In this document: positions 1 through 6,586 of the stretch, one piece after another | How the letters are laid out: every line of letters begins with the position of its first letter | Numbering within the stretch: position 1 is the stretch's first letter | Assembly (NCBI GenBank): GCA_002428805.1 | Contig: DIXX01000062.1 | Coordinates: 83,026-93,016, forward strand | From: Cetobacterium sp. UBA6069 | Lineage (GTDB): Bacteria > Fusobacteriota > Fusobacteriia > Fusobacteriales > Fusobacteriaceae | DNA length: 9,991 nt | Direction of reading: 5' to 3' | Position numbers and translations under genes: made by a program | Notes under the pieces: model-generated | The model's input: the letters and a program-made list of their open reading frames with translations, nothing else | Told to the model about the DNA's origin: nothing | The model's database searches: none

Positions 1-360
1 TTTCAGTATATTATTTTTTACTAACTCCACTAAATTATTCATGTCTTGAGCTGTAATCTCTTTTTCATCAAACTCAATACATCCATGATCTGTTCTAGAT
101 ATAATTCTATCACTACTAATTCCCAAAGAAACTGTTTCAAAATCTCTCCCATTTCTATCTTTCAGTTCCTTCAAACCTTTAAGTATACTAGCAGTTAATA
201 ATTCAGAATCTTCTACTACAGATCTTTTTATCCCTTCACTAGGCACTTCTAAATAATCTAATACTCTTAACTTTAATCCCTCTGTACTTAACTCTCCTAA
301 AATAAATTTTATTTTTCCATTTCCTACATCTAAAGCTAACTTTGTAATATTATCTTGCAC
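1..360 (-). CDS. ftsA: Cell division protein FtsA, N-terminal 120 residues (gene runs off the left edge)
   Basis: This is the beginning of an actin-like ATPase that, in known FtsA proteins, tethers FtsZ filaments to the membrane and recruits later divisome proteins. The frame is open from a GTG at 360 to base 1. Near the N-terminus it reads LALDVGNGKIKFI, the phosphate-1 loop of the actin/Hsp70 fold. An EGIKRSVVED stretch at about residues 42-51 matches the FtsA 'SxGVxxGxVxD' region, and VSLGISSDRI at about 97-106 matches its 'VGISGxHI' strand. The GTG start is well supported: AAGGAGG lies 6 nt upstream, inside the end of ftsQ, and the two genes overlap by 11 bp (350-360), suggesting translational coupling. 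The C-terminal part, including the ATP-binding lobe and membrane-targeting helix, is outside the window. Another actin-like protein such as PilM is possible from the motif alone, but position after ftsQ makes FtsA by far the likeliest. Confidence 0.92.
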   Translation of the reverse strand, partial: MQDNITKLALDVGNGKIKFILGELSTEGLKLRVLDYLEVPSEGIKRSVVEDSELLTASILKGLKELKDRNGRDFETVSLGISSDRIISRTDHGCIEFDEKEITAQDMNNLVELVKNNILK

Positions 361-1042
361 CTTTCCCCTCCTTCTCTTTTACTACTATATCTTTAAATCT
401 TATATCTATATAGTCAATCTCTCTTGTTTTAATCAATGTCTTATATAGATTCATCATTATTTCATATTTTTTTTTAGAAACCTCTATCCCTGTTTTTATC
501 TTAATTCCATCTCTTAGAATTATATAAACAAGGTTTTTATCTCCAACATAAATCTGTGATACCTCATCTTTCAAGTCCAATTCTTTCAACTTTTCCATTA
601 TCTGCAAAAGATTATCTTTTTCAAAACTATCTTTAATCATAAGAATGGGCATACTTTTTTTAGGATATTCATCTAGTCTTCCAAAAATCGTTCCATCTTC
701 ATCCATAGTATATATCTTCGATTTGTGCTGAACATAATAATTACTCTCTTTTTCCGTTACATCAATTGTTATTTCATTTAGATTTTGCTTAGAAATAATT
801 ACTTTTTTTACTCTTACATCTTTCAATATCTTCTTTTCTAAGCCGTCTAAATTCAAGTCATTGATATTCTTTCCCAAAATTTCATTTTTGATTTTTTCTA
901 AATCTACTTCTAAACTCTTTGAAACTTCACTAATTTGAACTTTTGAAATATTAAAAAATTCTCTATTTTTAAAATCTTTTTCTATTTGAATTATAATGAA
1001 AGTTAGTGCCAATATTATAGCAATTTTAAGTATTTTTTTCAA
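350..1042 (-). CDS. ftsQ: Cell division protein FtsQ/DivIB (POTRA domain), TTG start
   Basis: A bitopic inner-membrane divisome protein that in studied bacteria links FtsB/FtsL to the septal synthase. The 230-residue product has a very short cytoplasmic tail, one membrane segment at about residues 4-20 (hydrophobic, rich in Ile and Leu), a POTRA domain at about 30-97 (it begins FFNISKVQISEVSK and includes the DVRVKKVIISKQ strand), and a beta domain ending with IDYIDIRFKD, close to the 'iDxR' signature of the family. It is shorter than E. coli FtsQ (276 aa), mainly because the cytoplasmic part is minimal. The start codon is TTG: AGGGAG sits 6 nt upstream, and no in-frame ATG with a ribosome site precedes it. 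It follows ddl after 33 bp and overlaps ftsA by 11 bp. The sequence is divergent, as usual for FtsQ, so the call leans on topology and position. Confidence 0.9.
   Translation of the reverse strand: MKKILKIAIILALTFIIIQIEKDFKNREFFNISKVQISEVSKSLEVDLEKIKNEILGKNINDLNLDGLEKKILKDVRVKKVIISKQNLNEITIDVTEKESNYYVQHKSKIYTMDEDGTIFGRLDEYPKKSMPILMIKDSFEKDNLLQIMEKLKELDLKDEVSQIYVGDKNLVYIILRDGIKIKTGIEVSKKKYEIMMNLYKTLIKTREIDYIDIRFKDIVVKEKEGKGAR
367..373 (-). promoter_or_regulatory. Ribosome binding site of ftsA inside ftsQ
   Basis: AAGGAGG, a perfect Shine-Dalgarno core, lies 6 nt before GTG at 360 and within the last codons of ftsQ. It fixes the GTG as the ftsA start and places ftsA translation under likely coupling to ftsQ. 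Confidence 0.85.
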
Positions 1043-1048
1043 GAATCT

Positions 1049-1054
1049 CTCCCT
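1049..1054 (-). promoter_or_regulatory. Ribosome binding site of ftsQ (decides a TTG start)
   Basis: AGGGAG is spaced 6 nt from TTG at 1042. It is the only purine-rich site near the open frame's beginning and therefore selects TTG as the ftsQ start. Confidence 0.75.
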
Positions 1055-1061
1055 GTTATTT

Positions 1062-1089
1062 CTTATATTTTATAGTTAACAACTTTCAA
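1062..1089 (-). promoter_or_regulatory. Candidate ftsQA promoter at the ddl/ftsQ junction
   Basis: On the minus strand, TTGAAA (1089-1084) is followed after 16 nt by TATAAG (1067-1062), each matching 5 of 6 sigma-70 consensus bases. Initiation would fall near 1055, about 13 nt before the ftsQ start and just ahead of its ribosome site. The -35 lies in the last codons of ddl. E. coli also has promoters for ftsQA within ddlB, which makes the position reasonable. In DNA this AT-rich such matches arise often by chance, so this is only a candidate. Confidence 0.3.
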
Positions 1090-1936
1090 CTATAATTCTT
1101 GTTAAATCATCAAAAGTATAACCCTTCAATGATGCTAACTTTGGAGCTAAACTTGTCTCTGTCATTCCAGGACAAGTATTAACTTCTAAGAAATAAGTCT
1201 TTCCATCTTTTAGTATAAAATCACTTCTTGTGATACCTTTTAATCCTAACTTTTCATGAATTTTTCTTGCTGCTTCTGCTGCTTCTTCATATGATTTCTC
1301 ATCGATTTGAGCAGGACATTCATATTCTGTTTTTCCAACAGTATATTTTGATTCGTAATCATATAGCCCCGATTTTGGTTTTATTCTTACAACCCCTAAT
1401 TTTTCACCATTTAAAATCCCGGCAGTTAGTTCGTCACCTTTTATAAACTCCTCTATTAAAGGCTCTTTATCTCTTAATATCTCGAAGGCTTCTATCGCTT
1501 CATCTTTTGTATTACAGATATATAATCCAACACTTGACCCCTCTTTAGCTGGTTTAATTACAACTGGATAGCTATCTATTTCATCCACTGTATAGTAAGT
1601 TTTTGCCATTCTAATTCCTAGATCTTTAGCGATTATTTTTGTTAAAATTTTATTCATTGCTACAGCACTACCTGTCACTCCAGAACCAGTATATCTTTTT
1701 CCTAACATATCTAAAATAGCCTGAACTCTTCCATCCTCACCATATTCTCCATGAAGCGCTAGATATACTATGTCGTATTCATTATCTATAAATGCAGATA
1801 CTAAATTCTCTTGAGTTAAATCTATTTTATACGCATCATATCCTTGTCTTAATAAACTATTTAATACAGCAGCACCACTTCTTAAAGAAACCTCTCTTTC
1901 TGATGTAATTCCACCCATAACAACTGCTATTCTCAT
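1076..1936 (-). CDS. ddl: D-alanine--D-alanine ligase
   Basis: A cytoplasmic ATP-grasp enzyme (EC 6.3.2.4) that joins two D-Ala to the dipeptide later added by MurF. At 286 residues it is slightly short for the family, which is usually just over 300. Visible in order: GGITSEREVSLRSG at 8-21 (substrate-binding Glu14), LHGEYGEDG at 61-69, GSGVTGSAVAMNK at 84-96, the ATP-binding KPAKEGSSVG at 128-137 with Ser135, Lys197-Tyr198 in the omega loop, and the metal ligands Asp239, Glu251 and Asn253 (EVNTCPGMT at 251-259). Tyr198 at the position of E. coli Tyr216 indicates D-Ala-D-Ala rather than D-Ala-D-lactate specificity. Cys255 stands where many homologues have Ser or another small residue. The ATG at 1936 has AGGAGG 6 nt upstream, overlapping the murB stop codon; the gap to murB is 10 bp. 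Confidence 0.97.
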   Translation of the reverse strand: MRIAVVMGGITSEREVSLRSGAAVLNSLLRQGYDAYKIDLTQENLVSAFIDNEYDIVYLALHGEYGEDGRVQAILDMLGKRYTGSGVTGSAVAMNKILTKIIAKDLGIRMAKTYYTVDEIDSYPVVIKPAKEGSSVGLYICNTKDEAIEAFEILRDKEPLIEEFIKGDELTAGILNGEKLGVVRIKPKSGLYDYESKYTVGKTEYECPAQIDEKSYEEAAEAARKIHEKLGLKGITRSDFILKDGKTYFLEVNTCPGMTETSLAPKLASLKGYTFDDLTRIIVESC

Positions 1937-1946
1937 GCTAATCCTC

Positions 1947-2789
1947 CTAGTCTTTTACAATTATTATCTCTTCTTCTAGTTGTATTCCTGTTTTCTCTTT
2001 CACTCCGCATTTTACCTTCTCAATTATATCTATAATATCTGAGAATTTTGCTGTACCTTTATTTACTATAAAGTTAGGATGAACCATTGATACTTGAGCC
2101 CCTCCTAAAATCTCTCCTTGAAGGCCAGCTTCAATTATTAATCTAGCTGAAAAATAACCATCTGGATTTTTAAATGTACTTCCTAAGTTAGGCTCATTCA
2201 ACGGATGATTTTCACTTCTTTTCATTTTATATCTATCTACAACTTCTGATAAGTATCCTATATCAAATTTGAAAGTAGCACTGATTACAACCCATTTTTT
2301 TTCTTTTATCTCAGTAACTCTATAAGAAAACTTTAAATTTTCTTTAGATATCTTTCTAATTTGATTGTTTTCATCTACAATCTCTACAGATATTATTTTG
2401 TCAAAAATCTCTGTACCGTGAGCTCCACCATTCATGAATACTAAGCCACCAACAGTTCCAGGAATTCCTGCTAAATTTTCTAATCCAGAATAGTTTTTTT
2501 CTCCCATATAATCTATTAAATCAGAAAAATCTAGACCTGCTCCAACTTCGACAGTTCCATCACCTTTATCGTCAATATAATTTATATCTTTAAGAGAGAT
2601 AAATGTTGTTTCTAAAACACCATCATTTATTAAAGTGTTTGTTCCATTTCCTAAAATAAAAACTTTTTCTCTAGTGCTCAGAACCTCTATCAGTTCATCT
2701 CTATTTTCAATCTCTATAAACTCTTTTGCAACTCCCCCTATTTTCATATTAGAGTGCTCTTTCATTATATAATTTTTGTGCAATCTCAT
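1947..2789 (-). CDS. murB: UDP-N-acetylenolpyruvoylglucosamine reductase MurB (type II)
   Basis: An FAD- and NADPH-dependent cytoplasmic reductase (EC 1.3.1.98) converting UDP-GlcNAc-enolpyruvate to UDP-MurNAc. The FAD-binding half shows the NMKIGG start of the family at 14-19, ILGNGTNTLI at 45-54 (usually 'GxGSNxL'; here Thr replaces Ser) and GLENLAGIPGTVGG at 102-115. The catalytic set is present: Arg157 in SYR, Ser204 in GSTFKNP, and a C-terminal glutamate in LEEEI, most likely Glu274, equivalent to E. coli Glu325. The 280-residue length and missing insertion of the E. coli type place it in the shorter type II group. The ATG shares one base with the murC stop codon (TAATG), and AGGGAG lies about 9 nt upstream, inside the end of murC, so coupled translation is likely. 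Confidence 0.96.
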   Translation of the reverse strand: MRLHKNYIMKEHSNMKIGGVAKEFIEIENRDELIEVLSTREKVFILGNGTNTLINDGVLETTFISLKDINYIDDKGDGTVEVGAGLDFSDLIDYMGEKNYSGLENLAGIPGTVGGLVFMNGGAHGTEIFDKIISVEIVDENNQIRKISKENLKFSYRVTEIKEKKWVVISATFKFDIGYLSEVVDRYKMKRSENHPLNEPNLGSTFKNPDGYFSARLIIEAGLQGEILGGAQVSMVHPNFIVNKGTAKFSDIIDIIEKVKCGVKEKTGIQLEEEIIIVKD

Positions 2790-4126
2790 TATCTAATTCT
2801 CCCTATATTTTCTGCAATCGTATGAGCTAAACTTGATATATTCCCTGCTCCCATAAATAGGAATGTTGCCGAATCTTTTTCGCTCTCTACAATTTTTTCT
2901 ATCTCTTCGTTTTCTTCAACTATTATACAGTGTTTGTGTCCTATTTTTTCTTTTAGCTTTTCCAATGTTACTCCAAACTCATTTTTCTCACCGGCACTAA
3001 AAACAGGCATTAAGATAACTTCATCAACACCTTCAAAACTTCCTTTGAAGTCATTTAAAAGGAAGTTTATACGACTATATCTGTGAGGTTGAAATATAGC
3101 TACTGTTTTATTTTTTTCTATTGTTCTAGCTCCTTGAATTGTCGCTTTTATCTCTGTTGGATGATGTGCATAATCATCTATTATTCTTATTTTGTCACTA
3201 TGCAATATATCATATCTTCTTTTAGCACCTTTAAAGTTTAGCAGCTTTTCAGCTATCCTTTCTTTAGATACTCCATACTTTTTAGCTAAATATATAACCG
3301 GTAAAGCATTTTGAATATTATGATTTCCTGGAATCGACAATTGGAACTCTCCAAACTCTTCTCCTTCAATCGTCACTTTAAACTTTGTTTTAAAGTTTTC
3401 AACTTTTATATCTGTTGCTATTATATCTGAATTTTTCTTATTTATACTATATGTTTTTATATTTTTTCTATCTTTTGCTAGCTCTATTGTTTCTGAACAA
3501 TCGTCACAAATCAAAATTTCTCCTCTTGTTTGATCCATAAACTGTCTAAATGATTTTTTTATATTTTCTAGGCATCCATGATTCTCTAGATGATCAGCTT
3601 CTATATTAGTTATGATTGATGTTTCTGGTGTTAAATATAAAAATGAGTTATCACTTTCGTCTGCTTCAGCTATGAAAACATCTGCTTTTCCACATCTAGA
3701 GTTTGAACCAATTTCTGGAAGTATACCTCCTACTACGATTGTCGGATCTATATCTAAAAGTAATGATCCTAACATAGAGCTTGTCGTTGTTTTTCCATGA
3801 GTTCCAGCTACTGCTATCCCTTTTTCTTTATTCATTAAAATAGATAGTAACTCTCCTCTTTTTATTATTTTTATTCCTAATTCAAGAGCTTTTTTTATTT
3901 CTGGGTTTTCAGATTTTATTGCACTTGAAGCTACAACTAAATTAGCTCCTATTACATTATCCTCTAAATGCTCTGAAAAAACCTTTATTCCTAAACCTTC
4001 TAGCTCCTCTGTTACATAGTTTCTAGAAAGGTCTGCTCCAACAACATCATAACCTTTTAATTTCATTATTTTAGCTAAACCACTCATTCCAATTCCGTTT
4101 ATTCCAATAAAGTATATTTTCTCCAT
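2789..4126 (-). CDS. murC: UDP-N-acetylmuramate--L-alanine ligase MurC
   Basis: A cytoplasmic ATP-dependent Mur ligase (EC 6.3.2.8) adding the first amino acid, L-Ala, to UDP-MurNAc. Three domains are visible in the 445 residues: an N-terminal Rossmann-like UDP-binding part with YFIGINGIGMSGLA at 5-18, a central ATPase with the P-loop GTHGKTTT at 108-115, EADESD at 154-159 and ADHLENHG at 177-184, and a C-terminal domain introduced by GNHNIQNALP at 267-276 with GAKRRYD at 300-306, DDYAHHPTE at 317-325 and QPHRYSR at 346-352. The HHP histidines and the ADESD pattern are diagnostic for MurC within the Mur ligases. The ATG directly follows the murG stop (TAGATG, zero gap) with GGAGG 6 nt upstream inside the last murG codons. 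Confidence 0.97.
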   Translation of the reverse strand: MEKIYFIGINGIGMSGLAKIMKLKGYDVVGADLSRNYVTEELEGLGIKVFSEHLEDNVIGANLVVASSAIKSENPEIKKALELGIKIIKRGELLSILMNKEKGIAVAGTHGKTTTSSMLGSLLLDIDPTIVVGGILPEIGSNSRCGKADVFIAEADESDNSFLYLTPETSIITNIEADHLENHGCLENIKKSFRQFMDQTRGEILICDDCSETIELAKDRKNIKTYSINKKNSDIIATDIKVENFKTKFKVTIEGEEFGEFQLSIPGNHNIQNALPVIYLAKKYGVSKERIAEKLLNFKGAKRRYDILHSDKIRIIDDYAHHPTEIKATIQGARTIEKNKTVAIFQPHRYSRINFLLNDFKGSFEGVDEVILMPVFSAGEKNEFGVTLEKLKEKIGHKHCIIVEENEEIEKIVESEKDSATFLFMGAGNISSLAHTIAENIGRIR

Positions 4127-5203
4127 CTAACTCCTCCATATATCTAAGCATTCAACGATTTTTTCTGCTGCATTACTTTTCTTTAAATTTTTTGCTTTTC
4201 TACTCATCTTATTTAACTCATCATCGTTTTTTATAAGCTCTAATGCTTTTTCAATAGCCTCATCTGCCTTGCTATCACTATATAAAAGAGCTGCCTCATT
4301 TTCAGCTAAAATTTTAGCGTTCTGATATTGCCCAACCTTAATTGAGTTATAAGGTATTAATATTGATGGTTTTTCCAATTGAATAATTTCAGAAACTGTC
4401 AGTGCTCCAGCCCTACAAACCACTAAATCCGCGGCAGCCATAATATTTATCATATTGTTAAAGTACGGCTTTATAATATCGCTAACTTTTATCTGTTGAT
4501 CCTCTAATTTTTCATTTATTTCATTAAAGTTTTTATCTCCAGTAGCCCAATAAATTCTGATGCTTTTATCTTTATAAATCTCTTTTAAGTTTTTAATTAC
4601 TGCTTCATTTAAAGATTTAGCTCCTAAGCTTCCACCTGTTATAAGTAATACTTTTTCATCTTTACCTATTTTTAGTCTTTCTCTTTCAGACTCTTTGTCC
4701 ATTGTATAAATATCTTCTCTCAATGGATTTCCTGTTACTAAAAATTTATGTTGATCTTTAACCGATATATCCTCGTATGTTGTATCAAAAGCTAAAAAAC
4801 ATGTCTTAGCAATTTTATAAAATATCTTATTTGCCAATCCTAAATCTGCATTTTGCTCTTGTAAATATATTTTTTTTCCTAAAATTAGAGCTGCTAATAA
4901 CACTGGAATTGAAATATAATTTCCAAACCCTATTACAATCTCTGGATTTTCCTTTTTTACAATTTTAAAAGCCTGTAAAAAAGCCTTCAAATTTAAATGT
5001 ATCTTTTTAAAATTTTGAAATGGATAGATATCTATTCCTAAAAATTTGAATCCCTCTTCTGGAACCAAATCTTTTTCCATTCTTGTTGAGCTTCCTACAA
5101 ATAAAACTTCCATGCCTCTATCTAATAGTTTCTTCCCAACAGCTAAAGCTGGATATATATGTCCACCTGTTCCACCTGTAGTTATAATTATTTTTTTTGC
5201 CAT
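4127..5203 (-). CDS. murG: UDP-GlcNAc--lipid I N-acetylglucosaminyltransferase MurG
   Basis: A GT-B glycosyltransferase (EC 2.4.1.227), peripheral on the inner face of the membrane, that makes lipid II from lipid I and UDP-GlcNAc. The 358 residues have a family-typical length. The N-terminal domain holds GGTGGH at 10-15, GFGNYISIP at 92-100 and QEQNADLGLANK at 115-126; the C-terminal nucleotide-sugar domain holds TGNPLR at 157-162, GGSLGA at 190-195, CRAGALTVSE at 263-272 and GQYQNA at 291-296. Residues known to matter in E. coli MurG (the His of GGTGGH, the Tyr of GGYVSGP, Glu and Asn of HEQN, the Glu in the donor site, the Gln before NA) all have counterparts. The usual GGYVSGP is GNYISIP and HEQN is QEQN, which I recall as typical of Fusobacteriota. 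The ATG at 5203 has AGGAG 6 nt upstream, overlapping the murD stop; ftsW, common before murG elsewhere, is absent. Confidence 0.96.
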   Translation of the reverse strand: MAKKIIITTGGTGGHIYPALAVGKKLLDRGMEVLFVGSSTRMEKDLVPEEGFKFLGIDIYPFQNFKKIHLNLKAFLQAFKIVKKENPEIVIGFGNYISIPVLLAALILGKKIYLQEQNADLGLANKIFYKIAKTCFLAFDTTYEDISVKDQHKFLVTGNPLREDIYTMDKESERERLKIGKDEKVLLITGGSLGAKSLNEAVIKNLKEIYKDKSIRIYWATGDKNFNEINEKLEDQQIKVSDIIKPYFNNMINIMAAADLVVCRAGALTVSEIIQLEKPSILIPYNSIKVGQYQNAKILAENEAALLYSDSKADEAIEKALELIKNDDELNKMSRKAKNLKKSNAAEKIVECLDIWRS

Positions 5204-5212
5204 AACGTTCTC

Positions 5213-6526
5213 CTAATTAAAGTAACTTTTTGTTAAATCTTTGAAAATTTTTCCTCTCTCTTCAAAATTTTTAAATTGATCAAAACTTGAAGTCGCCGGA
5301 GAAAATAAAACAACATCCTCTCTATTTTTATCCAATCTAGATTTTAGTTCTTTTAAAACATCTTCTATTTTTTTTAAATTGAATATCTTTTCTCTTGGAT
5401 AGCCTAATTTCTCTAATCCCTCTTGAAGCTTATCTGAAATTTCTCCAATCAAATAGACCTCTTTTACTTTCTTCACAATTAAATTTTCTAAAGGGCTTAA
5501 ATCTAGCTTTTTATCATACCCACCACATATCAGAATTGGACTTTGAAATGCTTCAACTGCAAATTTTGTTGAATCTATATTCGTTCCTTTAGAATCATTT
5601 ATAAATTCTACTTTACCATATTTAAAAAAGTTTTCCATTCTATGCTCTAATGTTTTTGTTGAGTATAAAAATTCTCTTATAATTTCTGTTGAAATCCCTA
5701 ATATTTTTCCTACACAAACTATAAACAACATATTTTCTAAATTGTGTTTTCCTTTTAAAGAAGCTAAATCTTCCTTTAAAACTTTTTCTCCTTCATAAAC
5801 TATCCATCCGTCTTTTACATAAACACTTTCTTTTAAATCACTTTGAGCTAAACCTACAAATCTTTTATCTCCCGAGATTTTAGAGAGTCTCTTTAAACTT
5901 TCCACACATAAAGTATTTACTATAAAACAGTCGTTTTCCTTTTGATTTTTTCCTATATTAAACTTTGTGTCATAATAGTGATCTAAATCTCTATATCTAG
6001 CTAAGTGATCCGGTGCTAAATTTACTACCAAAGCTATATCGGCTTTAAAATTTTTAATATTCTCAAGTTGGTAAGAACTTGTTTCTAAAACATAAAAATC
6101 TAATTCAGGATTTTCACTTACTGTTTCACTAAAAGAAAAACCTATATTTCCACAAACTTTACTTTTAAATCCTGCTTTTTCTAATAACTCAGAAATTTTA
6201 GAAGTTACTGTTGTTTTACCGTTTGTTCCTGTTATTGCTATTATTTTTCCAGAAATTTCATTTTCTATTTTATATCTATACCCTAATTCGATATCGTCTA
6301 TAACTTCTATATTTAATTCAATAGCTCTTGTTACCAACTCTGTATAAGGAACCCCTGGACTTTTTATAAAAATTTTTATATCTTCATTTTCTAATATTTC
6401 CATTCCTTTTTCTGAAGGTATTGATATTTTATCATCTATTAAATATACTTCATATCCCATTTTTTCTAAAGTACTTTTAGAACCTTTTCCACTTACACCA
6501 GCTCCAAAAACTATTGCTTTTTTCAT
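5213..6526 (-). CDS. murD: UDP-N-acetylmuramoyl-L-alanine--D-glutamate ligase MurD
   Basis: A cytoplasmic Mur ligase (EC 6.3.2.9) adding D-Glu to UDP-MurNAc-L-Ala. In 437 residues: N-terminal nucleotide-fold motif FGAGVSGKGS at 7-16 and KSPGVPYTE at 55-63, the P-loop GTNGKTT at 100-106, ETSSYQLE at 148-155, PDHLARY at 172-178 with the catalytic-region His174, and Lys188 in YYDTKFNIGKNQ, at the position of the carbamylated lysine of E. coli MurD. The C-terminal domain shows LEHRME at 293-298, NDSKGTNIDST at 310-320, GGYDKKLD at 335-342 and SPATSSFDQF at 409-418. The last is the MurD-specific 'SPacaSfDqF' signature with Thr-Ser-Ser variants. The ATG at 6526 has TAAGGAGG 9 nt upstream. A terminator-like hairpin separates it from mraY, so it may head the downstream part of the operon; murG follows after 9 bp. 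Confidence 0.96.
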   Translation of the reverse strand: MKKAIVFGAGVSGKGSKSTLEKMGYEVYLIDDKISIPSEKGMEILENEDIKIFIKSPGVPYTELVTRAIELNIEVIDDIELGYRYKIENEISGKIIAITGTNGKTTVTSKISELLEKAGFKSKVCGNIGFSFSETVSENPELDFYVLETSSYQLENIKNFKADIALVVNLAPDHLARYRDLDHYYDTKFNIGKNQKENDCFIVNTLCVESLKRLSKISGDKRFVGLAQSDLKESVYVKDGWIVYEGEKVLKEDLASLKGKHNLENMLFIVCVGKILGISTEIIREFLYSTKTLEHRMENFFKYGKVEFINDSKGTNIDSTKFAVEAFQSPILICGGYDKKLDLSPLENLIVKKVKEVYLIGEISDKLQEGLEKLGYPREKIFNLKKIEDVLKELKSRLDKNREDVVLFSPATSSFDQFKNFEERGKIFKDLTKSYFN

Positions 6527-6555
6527 CTTCTAAAGCCTCCTTATTTTTAAACGAC

Positions 6556-6585
6556 AAAAACCACAGTGATTCTCACTGTGGCCTT
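6556..6585 (-). terminator. Intrinsic terminator or attenuator between mraY and murD
   Basis: On the minus strand a perfect 9-bp stem (CCACAGTGA / TCACTGTGG) with a GAA loop occupies 6581-6561 and runs straight into TTTTT (6560-6556), followed by GTCGTTT. Two G-U and two A-U pairs with the T-tract could lengthen the stem to 13 bp. It begins 1-5 nt after the mraY stop codon and ends before the murD ribosome site, in the 60-bp mraY/murD gap. No T-tract follows the hairpin on the plus strand, so it acts only in the direction of the operon. Whether it stops most transcripts or only reduces flow to murD and beyond cannot be told from sequence. Confidence 0.78.
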
Positions 6586-6586
6586 A

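Noticed and set aside
2787..2791. TAATG at murC/murB as a possible programmed frameshift or fusion
   Set aside because: Both proteins are complete with normal ends, and murB has its own ribosome site; this is an ordinary start/stop overlap.
3612..3800. Plus-strand open frame of 62 codons opposite murC
   Set aside because: It lies wholly inside murC, has no family resemblance, and is explained as a shadow of conserved murC codons.
5395..5592. Plus-strand open frame of 65 codons opposite murD
   Set aside because: It lies entirely antisense to conserved murD coding sequence and the product is low-complexity Leu/Ser-rich, as expected for a reverse-frame shadow.
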